The position numbers and the translations under genes are program-made. Of a stretch of 56,000 bases of DNA, positions 47,888-55,836 are shown piece after piece (position 1 is the stretch's first letter; every line of letters starts with the position of its first letter). The notes under the pieces are model-generated. The model was given only the letters and a program-made list of their open reading frames with translations. It was not told where the DNA came from and did no database searches. The stretch covers positions 1 to 56,000 of the forward strand of contig NZ_FNBU01000008.1 of NCBI RefSeq assembly GCF_900102435.1. The letters are read 5' to 3'. Origin of the DNA: Sporolituus thermophilus DSM 23256 (lineage in GTDB: Bacteria > Bacillota > Negativicutes > Sporomusales > Thermosinaceae).

Positions 47888-50197
47888 TTATGAATCCCTC
47901 CTACTTCCCAACACAAAGTTATCAATGTAATCGCGGTATAGTTGGTATGTATTTTTTATTTTTATGCCATCAGTCATTTCGCGGAAAGCTTCCTCCGAGT
48001 TTGTTACAAAATATACCACTTTAATATTATTTTCTTCTGAAATCTTTTTTGCAAACTCGGCATATTTTGTTTCATCAACCAGAACTGCAAATCCGTTTTG
48101 AGGAAGAATTAACATATCTGGTTCTTCATCGCTGTTTATTTCTGGCCTCCGGCCGATAGCACCGGATTTTAGCCAAAGCAATGGTAATATTTCGCGGAAT
48201 TGTTGACCTAGTGATACGCTGTTTTTATCTAAAAAACCTAGTTTAAAATACTCAACATTTGCAGGAAAACCATCGCTCATGGGACGTTTAACTTGCAATG
48301 TTACATTCATTGGACCGAGCAAGTTTGATACCTGTGCTTTAATTTCCTTGAAAGTGGCAGCAGATTTTACCACTATATAAAAGTCTGTGATGTGGTCTTG
48401 ATCTTCTAAAGCTTCCAGCCATTCATTAACAGCATTTACATCAAACAAGATCGTCGCCGAATGTTTATCCGAAACAATGAATTTACTATCTGCTTTGACT
48501 AATGATTGTGGTAATTGCGACTTTCCATCCTTACCGCGTAGCAAAGAAACAAGCTGCTTTTTTGCATTAGTTGTTAGTTCCGTAGGATTATCAATAAAGC
48601 CCAGCTGATAGAATGAACGCTCTACCTCTTTTGATACTGTTTGGTTTGTGTAATACTCTCCTGATAGGATAGTGCCATCATCACGTTTTCCAAGGATACT
48701 ATATTTTATCCTAGGCCAAGTAACCGAGCGACATATACCATGTTTTTCCCATTCTAGGTCGCCAGGTTGATATCCTTGTTCGCGTAAAGCTTTTGATTCT
48801 GCGTCTGATACTTCGTTATTTGTTACTAAAATACAACGACGGTTACCATTATCCTCTACGTTTAGTAAATTTACCGCATGGAGCGTTGTTCCACTACCAG
48901 CAAAAAAGTCGACAATTAAAGCATTTTTCTTTCCTGATACAGCGAATAACAATGCATCATGGACAGCATAGAGTGATTTTGGGTAAGAAAAACCGCCACC
49001 AATTATGGTTTTAAGCATATCTGTACCATGGGCTTCTGCATTATATAAAGGATCAGTCCAAACCGTTTTTGGAGGTTCGCTTTCTCTACGTAAAATAATT
49101 TCTATTCGATTTCCTCTTTTTTCAATAAACATTCTATCTTTTACTGATTCTACGGTATCACGTCCATATCGCCATTTCTTTTCAATGCCATTCTTATCAA
49201 TTGGCCAAACATAAATTGTACCATCTGCATTATATTCTACTTGAGCTGTAGGGTGTAACTCTTCATCGAGTAAATCACCAAAACCGATGATGTTATAGTT
49301 AGAGTCTAGAATTACTGGATAAAAACATGTTGCACCTTCGTAGCGACCTGAAGTGCTTCCCCAACGTCTTAAATTATATACATCTCCACCAGTATGTTGC
49401 TTGCGAAAAATAGTACTTTCTGATGAATATGAAAATATTGCATATTCATGAGTCACAGAAAATTTTTTGCCCTGAGTTCCGCCGGGATTATGCTGAATGG
49501 TTATGCAGGTATGAGTTAGGTTTGGAAAAATTTCGTGAAGGAGAATCCATAGATGAGCATATTCATTGTCATCTATTGTAGTAATCAAAACACCATCATC
49601 AGCAAGTATTCTTTTTGCTATCTTTAAACGTTTCTGCATCATGGATAGCCATTTACTATGACGCCAATTATCAGTGGAATCAACATAATCATTATTATAT
49701 TTCCAATCCCGAGCACCGGTATTGTATGGTGGATCTATATAAATGCAGTCTACTTTCTTTGGATATAAATATTCTAATAACTGGAGAGCGTGGTAATTAT
49801 CTGCTTCAATAATAGTGTGCCATAAATTACTGTCACGTGCATTCTCTACAGCAGCAATTGGCTGAAGCATGGGGAAAATAGGTTCTCCAAATTGAGCAAC
49901 TGAAACCAACTCCGAAACTGGGATATTTCTAGTATCACCTGTTGTTTTGTTGCGGCAAAGGGCAATATCCTCTTCTATTTTTAACACCGTATACAAATCG
50001 TTAATATGACCTGTTTTGAGTGCAACCGTCGAGCCACGTTTTACAGGAACATCATAAAGAGGAGTACATTCAGGAATGTGCTCTTCAAATACAAGACCAA
50101 ATTTTTTATTTTTTGATAAGCGGGCAAATTCCTGTTCTAATCGATCACGCAAAGAAGTGTCAGGAATTTGACGCAGTAAATCATTTATTGCAGCCAT
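47888..50197 (-). CDS. mod: Type III modification methylase (Mod), site-specific adenine-type DNA methyltransferase
   Basis: The 769-residue protein has motif IV DPPY (155-158, in IYIDPPYNTG) before the SAM-binding motif I FAGSG (432-436, in VDFFAGSGTTLHAV). This is the beta-class order expected for type III Mod. The region between, about 200-400, should be the target recognition domain. It methylates one strand of an asymmetric site, probably N6-adenine; the site cannot be predicted. It lies directly before res and 18 bp after the DUF2326 gene, all on one strand. No simple-sequence repeat suggesting phase variation was seen in it. Confidence 0.9.
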   Translation of the reverse strand: MAAINDLLRQIPDTSLRDRLEQEFARLSKNKKFGLVFEEHIPECTPLYDVPVKRGSTVALKTGHINDLYTVLKIEEDIALCRNKTTGDTRNIPVSELVSVAQFGEPIFPMLQPIAAVENARDSNLWHTIIEADNYHALQLLEYLYPKKVDCIYIDPPYNTGARDWKYNNDYVDSTDNWRHSKWLSMMQKRLKIAKRILADDGVLITTIDDNEYAHLWILLHEIFPNLTHTCITIQHNPGGTQGKKFSVTHEYAIFSYSSESTIFRKQHTGGDVYNLRRWGSTSGRYEGATCFYPVILDSNYNIIGFGDLLDEELHPTAQVEYNADGTIYVWPIDKNGIEKKWRYGRDTVESVKDRMFIEKRGNRIEIILRRESEPPKTVWTDPLYNAEAHGTDMLKTIIGGGFSYPKSLYAVHDALLFAVSGKKNALIVDFFAGSGTTLHAVNLLNVEDNGNRRCILVTNNEVSDAESKALREQGYQPGDLEWEKHGICRSVTWPRIKYSILGKRDDGTILSGEYYTNQTVSKEVERSFYQLGFIDNPTELTTNAKKQLVSLLRGKDGKSQLPQSLVKADSKFIVSDKHSATILFDVNAVNEWLEALEDQDHITDFYIVVKSAATFKEIKAQVSNLLGPMNVTLQVKRPMSDGFPANVEYFKLGFLDKNSVSLGQQFREILPLLWLKSGAIGRRPEINSDEEPDMLILPQNGFAVLVDETKYAEFAKKISEENNIKVVYFVTNSEEAFREMTDGIKIKNTYQLYRDYIDNFVLGSRRDS

Positions 50198-50215
50198 AGT
50201 TTTTTCCTCCTATGT

Positions 50216-51856
50216 TTAATAATCATTAGATTCGTATTTACTCCACGAACGACCAAATAGTTCATTACCATCTGATAATCGCAAGATTGCTGTTTCTTCT
50301 AAAATCTTGTGCGCTTTCTCAGTTGTAGAATCAGCTTTATCAAACGCAATGAAAACCTGGCGATTACTGGATTGATAACGTTCCAATATATGTTCTAAGT
50401 GTATATCCTCAATACGTTTAAGGATATTGGAGTCGTGGATAAGTGCAGGGATTGGACGTAGTTCAAGTATAGTTAAATCGTATATAACTAGGCTCTTGAA
50501 AGCGGTTCCCTCACTTGTGTTTCCGGGTGTTTCAAATATAATTTCCTTTTGAGGAGTTATCTGCAAAAGTGGGGCGATTTCCTGCTGTTCAGTTACTACG
50601 TCGTTAATTATTTTCATTCGTAGGTTAATGTTATCTTGTATTTCATGTATTATTTCGGTTTGTTGCAGCAGCAGATCTTTTAATTTCCTCTCCGCTTCAA
50701 TGCGAGCTTCTTGAAGCTCTTTCTGACGAATTAAATCCGCCGTTTCTTCTTCAAGTCTATCAATTGTTTTAGACACATTAACACACTGTGATAGTATTCT
50801 CTCTGACATTTCCTTAGCTAAGCCAGTTTCTTTAATTTTTCTATTAAGGCGATTTATTTCTTTATCATATCGATCAATTATTTGCTGCAAACGCTCAATT
50901 TCCTGATTCATCTCTTCGCCTAAAATTTCTCTAATTTTCTCATGAAAATATTCAATCTTTTCAAATGCTGCTATATTAGCATTTGGGAAAAAGTGTAACA
51001 ATGAATCAAATTCACTTGCGATTTCGGCCTTGCTATCAGCTATATTGCTCGTAATAGCATTAAGCTGCGATTGCAAGCGATTACGTTTGCGAATAAAACT
51101 ATTCAATTCTTTTTGAATTGCAGTTATTTGTTCGAATGTATGTGTATCAAACCCAAAAACTGCTAATTGCGCTTCTTCGTTGTTTTTCATTAATTTTTGA
51201 AGCCTTTTCTTTAAAGACTCGATCATTTTTTGATTGGTTTCGATTTTTTCTATATCCACTCTCTGATGTTGGCGATATTTGAGCTGCGAAAATTTAATCC
51301 CAAGTTCTTCTTCCATGCTCTTAATCGCAGATAGAATTTCATAATGCCCAAAAAGTTTTAATAAAAAATCGACTGCCTTTTCATCTTGTTCACGAGGTTT
51401 TACAAGTAATGGATACTTTTCTAGCGTATTTTCGCGCCCATAAATGCGGAAAAAACGCTCAGTTATATCTGAAAAAGTAAGAGAGGGGATACCAACTTTA
51501 TATTCTTGAAATAGAAAGCTACGAAATTCATCAAGTGTCAATTTTGTAATAAAATGTCCGTCCTTATCACTTCGATATACATTTTTAGTATCTTCAGTAC
51601 TTCTATAAAAATAGTACGGTTGTCCTTCAAACTCGTAAGTGAAATGGATGGTATGTGGGCCTATTTCCTTTTTTATATCATCCGACATGGAGTAGTATCT
51701 GTCACCGCCGAATGCATAATCTATAACCCACAGAAATGTTGATTTTCCTATTGCATTAGTACCGCTGGAACTGCCCAAAACCGTGTTTAATCCTTCATTA
51801 AGTTTTATCACTTGATGATTTGGAGCAAATTTATCGCATCGTATCTCTTTCAACAT
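50216..51856 (-). CDS. DUF2326 SMC/RecN-like ATPase, ABC-3C system ATPase component
   Basis: The 546-residue protein starts with an SMC-like N-terminal ATPase part with Walker A GTNAIGKS (32-39). Long coiled coils follow (about 185-260 and 300-420), and the C-terminal DUF2326 region has LVIYDLTILELRPIPALIHDSNILKRI and the Walker B-like QVFIAFDKAD. Proteins like this are the ABC ATPase of ABC-three-component conflict systems. The start ATG 51856 overlaps the middle-component gene by 26 bp, which supports a functional link. The neighbouring type III genes suggest it works with DNA modification or restriction. Confidence 0.8.
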   Translation of the reverse strand: MLKEIRCDKFAPNHQVIKLNEGLNTVLGSSSGTNAIGKSTFLWVIDYAFGGDRYYSMSDDIKKEIGPHTIHFTYEFEGQPYYFYRSTEDTKNVYRSDKDGHFITKLTLDEFRSFLFQEYKVGIPSLTFSDITERFFRIYGRENTLEKYPLLVKPREQDEKAVDFLLKLFGHYEILSAIKSMEEELGIKFSQLKYRQHQRVDIEKIETNQKMIESLKKRLQKLMKNNEEAQLAVFGFDTHTFEQITAIQKELNSFIRKRNRLQSQLNAITSNIADSKAEIASEFDSLLHFFPNANIAAFEKIEYFHEKIREILGEEMNQEIERLQQIIDRYDKEINRLNRKIKETGLAKEMSERILSQCVNVSKTIDRLEEETADLIRQKELQEARIEAERKLKDLLLQQTEIIHEIQDNINLRMKIINDVVTEQQEIAPLLQITPQKEIIFETPGNTSEGTAFKSLVIYDLTILELRPIPALIHDSNILKRIEDIHLEHILERYQSSNRQVFIAFDKADSTTEKAHKILEETAILRLSDGNELFGRSWSKYESNDY

Positions 51857-52073
51857 AGCGCAGTACCCTCTTTTCCTCAATTAGTTTAATTCTGCCTAAT
51901 GCAAACAAGCAGTCTAAAGCACTTAGAAAATCAGCCATGTTTTTTTGGCGTGGCATGGTTCGTTCAAATAATTCTTTTGGGGACATATCTTGCTGTGACA
52001 ATGCTTCTAAAATACCTGGAAAAAGCGCAATAATACTGTTTGAATATGATGTTACTTTATTTGGTAATCTCAT
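51831..52073 (-). CDS. ABC-three-component system middle component (MC6-like)
   Basis: The 80-residue protein beginning MRLPNKVTSYSNSIIALFPGILEAL, with a C-terminal winged-helix-like FLSALDCLFALGRIKLIEE segment, matches what I know of ABC-3C middle component 6. These small proteins lie between the effector and ATPase genes. I start it at ATG 52073 after GAGGTG; the longer frame begins at a GTG inside that SD. It overlaps the next gene by 26 bp and the truncated upstream frame by 17 bp, both signs of a once-intact three-gene unit. Confidence 0.72.
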   Translation of the reverse strand: MRLPNKVTSYSNSIIALFPGILEALSQQDMSPKELFERTMPRQKNMADFLSALDCLFALGRIKLIEEKRVLRYVERDTMR

Positions 52074-52182
52074 CGAACACCTCACACCTTTGCACGAAGT
52101 AGGAGATTATTATCTCACAAGCCTCTCTGTATTTACGACCGGTCTTTTCAAATAATGTCTCAACAAGCCTAGCGGTAATATG
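52057..52182 (-). pseudogene. 3' remnant of a probable ABC-3C effector/CTD gene
   Basis: On the minus strand an open frame of 41 residues (HITARLVETLFEKTG... CEIIISYFVQRCEVFDEITK) ends with TAA at 52059-52057. A TGA at 52185-52183 closes the frame upstream, and no start codon fits. The end ...SYFVQRCEVFDEI resembles, from memory, the C-termini of ABC-3C CTD proteins. It overlaps the middle-component start by 17 bp, as the missing gene of the trio would. The N-terminal effector part is gone, replaced by mobile DNA. Confidence 0.5.
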
Positions 52183-52262
52183 TCAATGGGCTGAAAATGA
52201 AAAAATGGAAAAAATGCTAACAACTTTTGCGATTTTGCTGAAAAAAGGGTACACCAAATAAA

Positions 52263-52301
52263 CCTGCTTTTTAATGTAAAAAAATGCCAATAAAAAGCAG
52301 G
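52263..52301 (-). terminator. Hairpin after the IS110 transposase
   Basis: CCTGCTTTTT (52263-52272) and AAAAAGCAGG (52292-52301) are perfect 10-bp arms. On the minus strand the stem is followed by TTTATTTGG, a weak U-tract. It would limit read-through from the transposase into the defence operon. Confidence 0.55.
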
Positions 52302-52335
52302 ACAGCAAGGAAGGTTTATAACCAGAAAAAGGTTA

Positions 52336-53568
52336 TTATCCTCTCCCTTCAGGTGGCGTGTACAGCTTCTTGGTCTTTAGTAACATAAAGACCAGCCGCA
52401 CCAATTTGCGGGCAGTTAAGACGAGAGCACGTTTATGCTGATGCTTCATTGCTTGTGCATATTTGTTTTGGTAAAAAGCATTATATTCGCTGTCATGAAG
52501 CCGAACCAGATTAGCAGCTTGTATCAGATAATAGCGCAGATACTTATTGCCAGTGCGCACGCGTTGAGTTTCCTCGCTTTCAAACTCGCCCGACTGATAT
52601 TGTGACCAGACTAGACCGGCGTATTTGGCGAGGGAATTATGATCTTTAAAGCGAGAGATATCGCCTATTTCGGCAATAATGCCGGCGGCAAACACCGGGC
52701 CAATACCTTTGACAGAAGTCAGCGTTTGCGGGATTGACTTCATAATCTTAGCAATCTCTTTATCAAGCTTATCAACTTCTTTCTCCATTGTCTGAATGAC
52801 ACTGAGGATGACAGCCAAAGAGATATTTACAGGATCAGCCAAGAGTTTATCTAAACGGTACGAAGACCGTGCAAGCTTTTGCAGATATGCCGCAAGCTCC
52901 TCAGGATTATCAAAGCGGTTTTTCCCTTTCGCCTTCAGAAAGTCAACCAATTCCTCAATAGACATGGTGGCGATCTGTTCCGGCTCTAATTCTTGCAGAA
53001 CTGCTAAGCATGTTGCGCCAAACAAATTGGAAAAAGGGTTATCCTGACGCAGGCCGCTAAACTTAAGAAAGACCTGGTTAAGGAAGAAAGTTTTGTCGCG
53101 AGCGATATTCTGCATGAGAAAAAACCGAGTTCTGGTAAGCCTCTGCAAAGCCTCAAACTGAATGCAAGATGTCAATTGGTGAGGGAGACGGCCAAACCGA
53201 AGTTGGTCAGCAATAACCCAGGCATCCAGGCGATCGTTTTTCGGCAAAGTATCATACCCTTTCTTAAAACGAGCGACCTTTCTTGCATTTAGGACAAAGA
53301 CTTGAGCCTGAAACTCCGATTGCTGCTGGAGCTTAGCGTTTAGAAAGTGAGCTAAATGCCAACCGAGATTCGAAGTTGCTTCCATTCCGACTCGCACGAG
53401 TGAACATTGATATTTGCGAGCAACAGTAAGTAGCCGATTTAGCAGCGTTTCGGCACCAAACAAATCGTTTGCAACAGTAAATGCAGCAAGAGCATCTCCG
53501 GCATCATTCATGAACTGTACCGAATGAGAGCGGAGGCTCACGTCAATTCCCACCATAAGGCTAGCCAT
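52336..53568 (-). CDS. IS110-family transposase (DEDD RuvC-like plus Tnp_20 domain)
   Basis: The 410-residue recombinase has an N-terminal RuvC-like domain with acidic residues Asp9 (GIDVS), Glu63 (GMEATSNLG), and Asp112 and Asp115 (KNDRLDAW). The C-terminal Tnp_20 domain has LTSVKGIGPVFAAGIIAEIGDISRF and YQSG, with the likely catalytic Ser. The frame is intact, so the element may be active. I start at ATG 53568, 6 bases after GGGAGGTG. Characterised IS110 enzymes use a bridge RNA from the non-coding end to choose target and donor. Confidence 0.9.
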   Translation of the reverse strand: MASLMVGIDVSLRSHSVQFMNDAGDALAAFTVANDLFGAETLLNRLLTVARKYQCSLVRVGMEATSNLGWHLAHFLNAKLQQQSEFQAQVFVLNARKVARFKKGYDTLPKNDRLDAWVIADQLRFGRLPHQLTSCIQFEALQRLTRTRFFLMQNIARDKTFFLNQVFLKFSGLRQDNPFSNLFGATCLAVLQELEPEQIATMSIEELVDFLKAKGKNRFDNPEELAAYLQKLARSSYRLDKLLADPVNISLAVILSVIQTMEKEVDKLDKEIAKIMKSIPQTLTSVKGIGPVFAAGIIAEIGDISRFKDHNSLAKYAGLVWSQYQSGEFESEETQRVRTGNKYLRYYLIQAANLVRLHDSEYNAFYQNKYAQAMKHQHKRALVLTARKLVRLVFMLLKTKKLYTPPEGRG

Positions 53569-53602
53569 ATCCACACCTCCCTTCAAAAAATAATCAGCTA
53601 CT

Positions 53603-53847
53603 TTTCAGACCTGGGTGCCCATGGGAACCATCTAAATCAGCCTCGTCATCAGAACTCATGCACAAGAGAACAGACAGTTTGGTTGTTACCCCCAGTTCTC
53701 CGGCCGGTGCAACTAGCGGTCAGATAATCAATGATGGACCACGGGTAGCAGGCTTTTCAGAGCAGTATCTAGCAAGATCCGCAAGGAGGGACAGAAATCT
53801 CCCGAAAAGTACCTGTCAGTCCCATTGTCCCATGGGCTGGTCTGAAA
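53603..53847 (-). ncRNA. Candidate IS110 bridge RNA region
   Basis: This non-coding stretch upstream of the transposase is enclosed by long arms: TTTCAGACC (53603-53611) pairs with GGTCTGAAA (53839-53847), and CCCATGGG occurs just inside both arms (53618-53625 and 53829-53836). Further internal stems (GACAG / CTGTC near 53780-53815) enclose loops. Position and size fit an IS110 bridge RNA, which is made from the end before the transposase gene. I could not place the guide sequences with confidence. Confidence 0.45.
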
Positions 53848-53875
53848 CACAAGTTAGGGATACTGAAAAAAGGCA

Positions 53876-54190
53876 ATAAAAAACCAGCCGAGCCACGAAG
53901 AGCGAACAAACTCTGGACGGCCGGTTAGAATCTCACTTCCGGAAATAGTTACACTAAGATGAGCCGTTGCTCTGGGCGAAAAGAATATCGCCAAAGTTTC
54001 GTATAACCAATTCGGAGAAACGATATTAAGTTGTCAAACAACAATTTCAACTGTTCGTTCTGACGGGAATTTCAGTTAAATCGGGAGTGGGATTCACAAC
54101 CTTGTAATCGCGCGCCTTACAGGTTAGATGTGGAACCCGGTTTCCCGATACTGAAAATGCCAGTCAAGAACGTGAACCGGTTCAACAGTT
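53876..54190. ncRNA. Structured non-coding block; possible orphan HEARO/IscB omega RNA
   Basis: There is no open frame of note, yet nearly all of 54049-54190 pairs in nested order. The arms are AACTGTT/AACAGTT (54049-54055/54184-54190), CGTTC/GAACG (54056-54060/54168-54172), TGAC/GTCA, ATTTCAGT/ACTGAAAAT and ATCGGGA/TCCCGAT (54080-54086/54143-54149). Inside is a further arm around 54089-54138. The 5' part has AGCCACG and GGTTAGAATCTC, which resemble HEARO omega RNAs from memory. On the minus strand the left end (ACCGGCCG...CGGCTGGT then TTTTTTATT) looks like a terminator, so a minus-strand RNA is the alternative. No IscB-type gene follows. Confidence 0.45.
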
Positions 54191-54194
54191 AGTT

Positions 54195-54233
54195 ATTAGA
54201 TAGCATTTTTAACTGGAAATTCTGCTATCTAAT
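54195..54233. repeat. 11-bp perfect inverted repeat before the serine recombinase
   Basis: ATTAGATAGCA (54195-54205) and TGCTATCTAAT (54223-54233) are exact complements around a 17-base loop, 35 bp before the recombinase start. This could be a recombinase operator, part of a recombination site, or an attenuating hairpin. Confidence 0.6.
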
Positions 54234-54267
54234 GGGTTTAATACTATTATACGAGGAGGTGAAAACA

Positions 54268-55836
54268 GTGAGAAAGGTAACAAGGATTGATGGAAACAAT
54301 GCTCTCCAAGCTTTCAAGCCAAAGGTGAGGGTAGCGGCTTATTGCAGGGTTTCAACAGACAGTGATGAACAAATGGCAAGCCTGGAAGCACAAAAAGACC
54401 ATTATGAATCCTATATAAAAGCAAATCCTGATTGGGAGTTTGCAGGGATCTACTATGATGAAGGCATATCAGGCACAAAAAAGGAAAACCGAACTGGACT
54501 TTTGAGACTGCTTGCAGATTGCGAAAACAAGAAAATTGACTTTATTATAACCAAGTCAGTCAGCAGATTTGCCAGAAACACAACCGACTGCATTGAAATG
54601 GTGCGAAAACTTACCGATCTCGGTGTTTTCATCTATTTCGAGAAAGAGAATATAAACACGCAGCGCATGGAAGGCGAATTGGTGCTGACAATTTTGAGCA
54701 GCCTTGCAGAAAACGAGTCATTATCCATTGCAGAAAATAGTAAGTGGTCTATCAGGCGTAGGTTCCAAAACGGAACATACAAAATTTCGTACCCTCCCTA
54801 TGGTTACGATTATGTGGATGGAAAGCTATTTATCAATAAAGAACAGGCTGAAATCGTAAAGCGGATTTTTTCTGAAGCTTTGGCAGGTAAAGGTACACAG
54901 AAAATTGCAGATGGGCTAAATTCGGATAAAATCCCAACAAAGAGAGGTTCACACTGGACAGCGACAACTATCCGCGGCATTTTAAGCAATGAAAAATATA
55001 CTGGGGATGTCCTTCTGCAAAAAACCTATACAGATGAGAATTTTAAGCGGCATTATAATCATGGGGAAAAAGATCAATACATGATAAAAGATCATCATGA
55101 AGCCATTATATCTCATGAGGAATTTGAAGCCGCCCAAGAGATATTAAAGCAAAGAGGAAAAGAAAAAGGTGTAATTAAGGGAAGCAGCAAGTATCAAAAA
55201 CGCTACCCTTTCTCTGGGAAAATCAAATGCGCAGAATGTGGCAGCAATTTTAAGCGTCGAATTCATGGCAGCGGTGACCGTAAATATATTGCATGGTGCT
55301 GCACAAAGCACATAAAGGACGCATCAAGCTGCTCCATGAAGTTTGTCAGAGAGGATGCGATCCATCAGGCCTTCGTTGTTATGATTAATAAGCTTATTTT
55401 CGGTCATAAATTCATTCTAAGACCATTGCTACAAAGCTTAAAGAAGACAAATTACTCAGATAACATAACAAAGATTCAGGAGATGGAAACAAAAATCAAA
55501 GAAAATACAGAGCGAGTTCAGGTGATTATGGGACTTATGGCTAAAGGATACCTGGAACCCGCTCTTTTTAATACACAGAAAAATGAGCTGCTCAAAGAAG
55601 CAGCCATATTAAAAGAACAAAAAGAAGCCATAAAACGCGCAATCGATGGGAGCATGACTGCTCTTGTTGAGGTTGAGAAGCTTCTTAAATTTGCAACGAA
55701 AGCTGAAAAGCAGATTGATGCATTCGATAGCAGAATATTTGAGGATTTTATTGAAGAAATCATTGTGTTTTCACAAGAAGAAATAGATTTCAAAATGAAA
55801 TGCGGGTTGAACTTAAGGGAAAGGTTGGTGAAATGA
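54268..55836 (+). CDS. Large serine recombinase (resolvase/invertase N-domain, recombinase and zinc-ribbon domains)
   Basis: The 522-residue protein has a catalytic resolvase domain (about 20-165) with nucleophile Ser29 in AAYCRVSTDSDEQ and the arginine-rich VSRFARN segment. A recombinase domain follows (about 185-290, PPYGYDYVDGKLFINKEQAEIVKRIF). A zinc ribbon (CAECGSNF...CC...C, about 325-360) and a coiled coil are in the C-terminal part. Such enzymes integrate and excise ICEs, transposons and phages. The start is GTG 54268 after GAGGAGGTG. It overlaps the next recombinase-like gene by 4 bp, an arrangement seen in multi-recombinase transposons. Confidence 0.92.
   Translation: MRKVTRIDGNNALQAFKPKVRVAAYCRVSTDSDEQMASLEAQKDHYESYIKANPDWEFAGIYYDEGISGTKKENRTGLLRLLADCENKKIDFIITKSVSRFARNTTDCIEMVRKLTDLGVFIYFEKENINTQRMEGELVLTILSSLAENESLSIAENSKWSIRRRFQNGTYKISYPPYGYDYVDGKLFINKEQAEIVKRIFSEALAGKGTQKIADGLNSDKIPTKRGSHWTATTIRGILSNEKYTGDVLLQKTYTDENFKRHYNHGEKDQYMIKDHHEAIISHEEFEAAQEILKQRGKEKGVIKGSSKYQKRYPFSGKIKCAECGSNFKRRIHGSGDRKYIAWCCTKHIKDASSCSMKFVREDAIHQAFVVMINKLIFGHKFILRPLLQSLKKTNYSDNITKIQEMETKIKENTERVQVIMGLMAKGYLEPALFNTQKNELLKEAAILKEQKEAIKRAIDGSMTALVEVEKLLKFATKAEKQIDAFDSRIFEDFIEEIIVFSQEEIDFKMKCGLNLRERLVK

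Larger units (their letters stand above)
52238..53873 (-). mobile_element. IS110-family insertion sequence (approximate ends)
   Basis: The element holds an IS110-type transposase with about 280 bp of non-coding DNA upstream and about 95 bp downstream, the usual layout for IS110 elements of about 1.6 kb. I set the limits by an 11-bp direct repeat CTGAAAAAAGG found at 52238-52248 and 53863-53873. IS110 elements make no classical target duplication, and only a short core is shared between the ends, so the exact ends are provisional. There are no terminal inverted repeats. Confidence 0.6.

Noticed and set aside
47888-50197. Phase-variable mod gene through simple sequence repeats
   Set aside because: No homopolymer or short tandem repeat long enough for slippage was seen in the mod frame or at its start.
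52164-52186. Perfect TTGACA on the minus strand (52186-52181) as a new promoter for the defence operon
   Set aside because: At 16-18 bp spacing there is no acceptable -10 (GTTGAG, TTGAGA or TGAGAC), so I did not call a promoter.
53876-54190. Group II intron as an explanation of the structured block
   Set aside because: No recognisable domain V and no reverse transcriptase frame were found; the length is too short.
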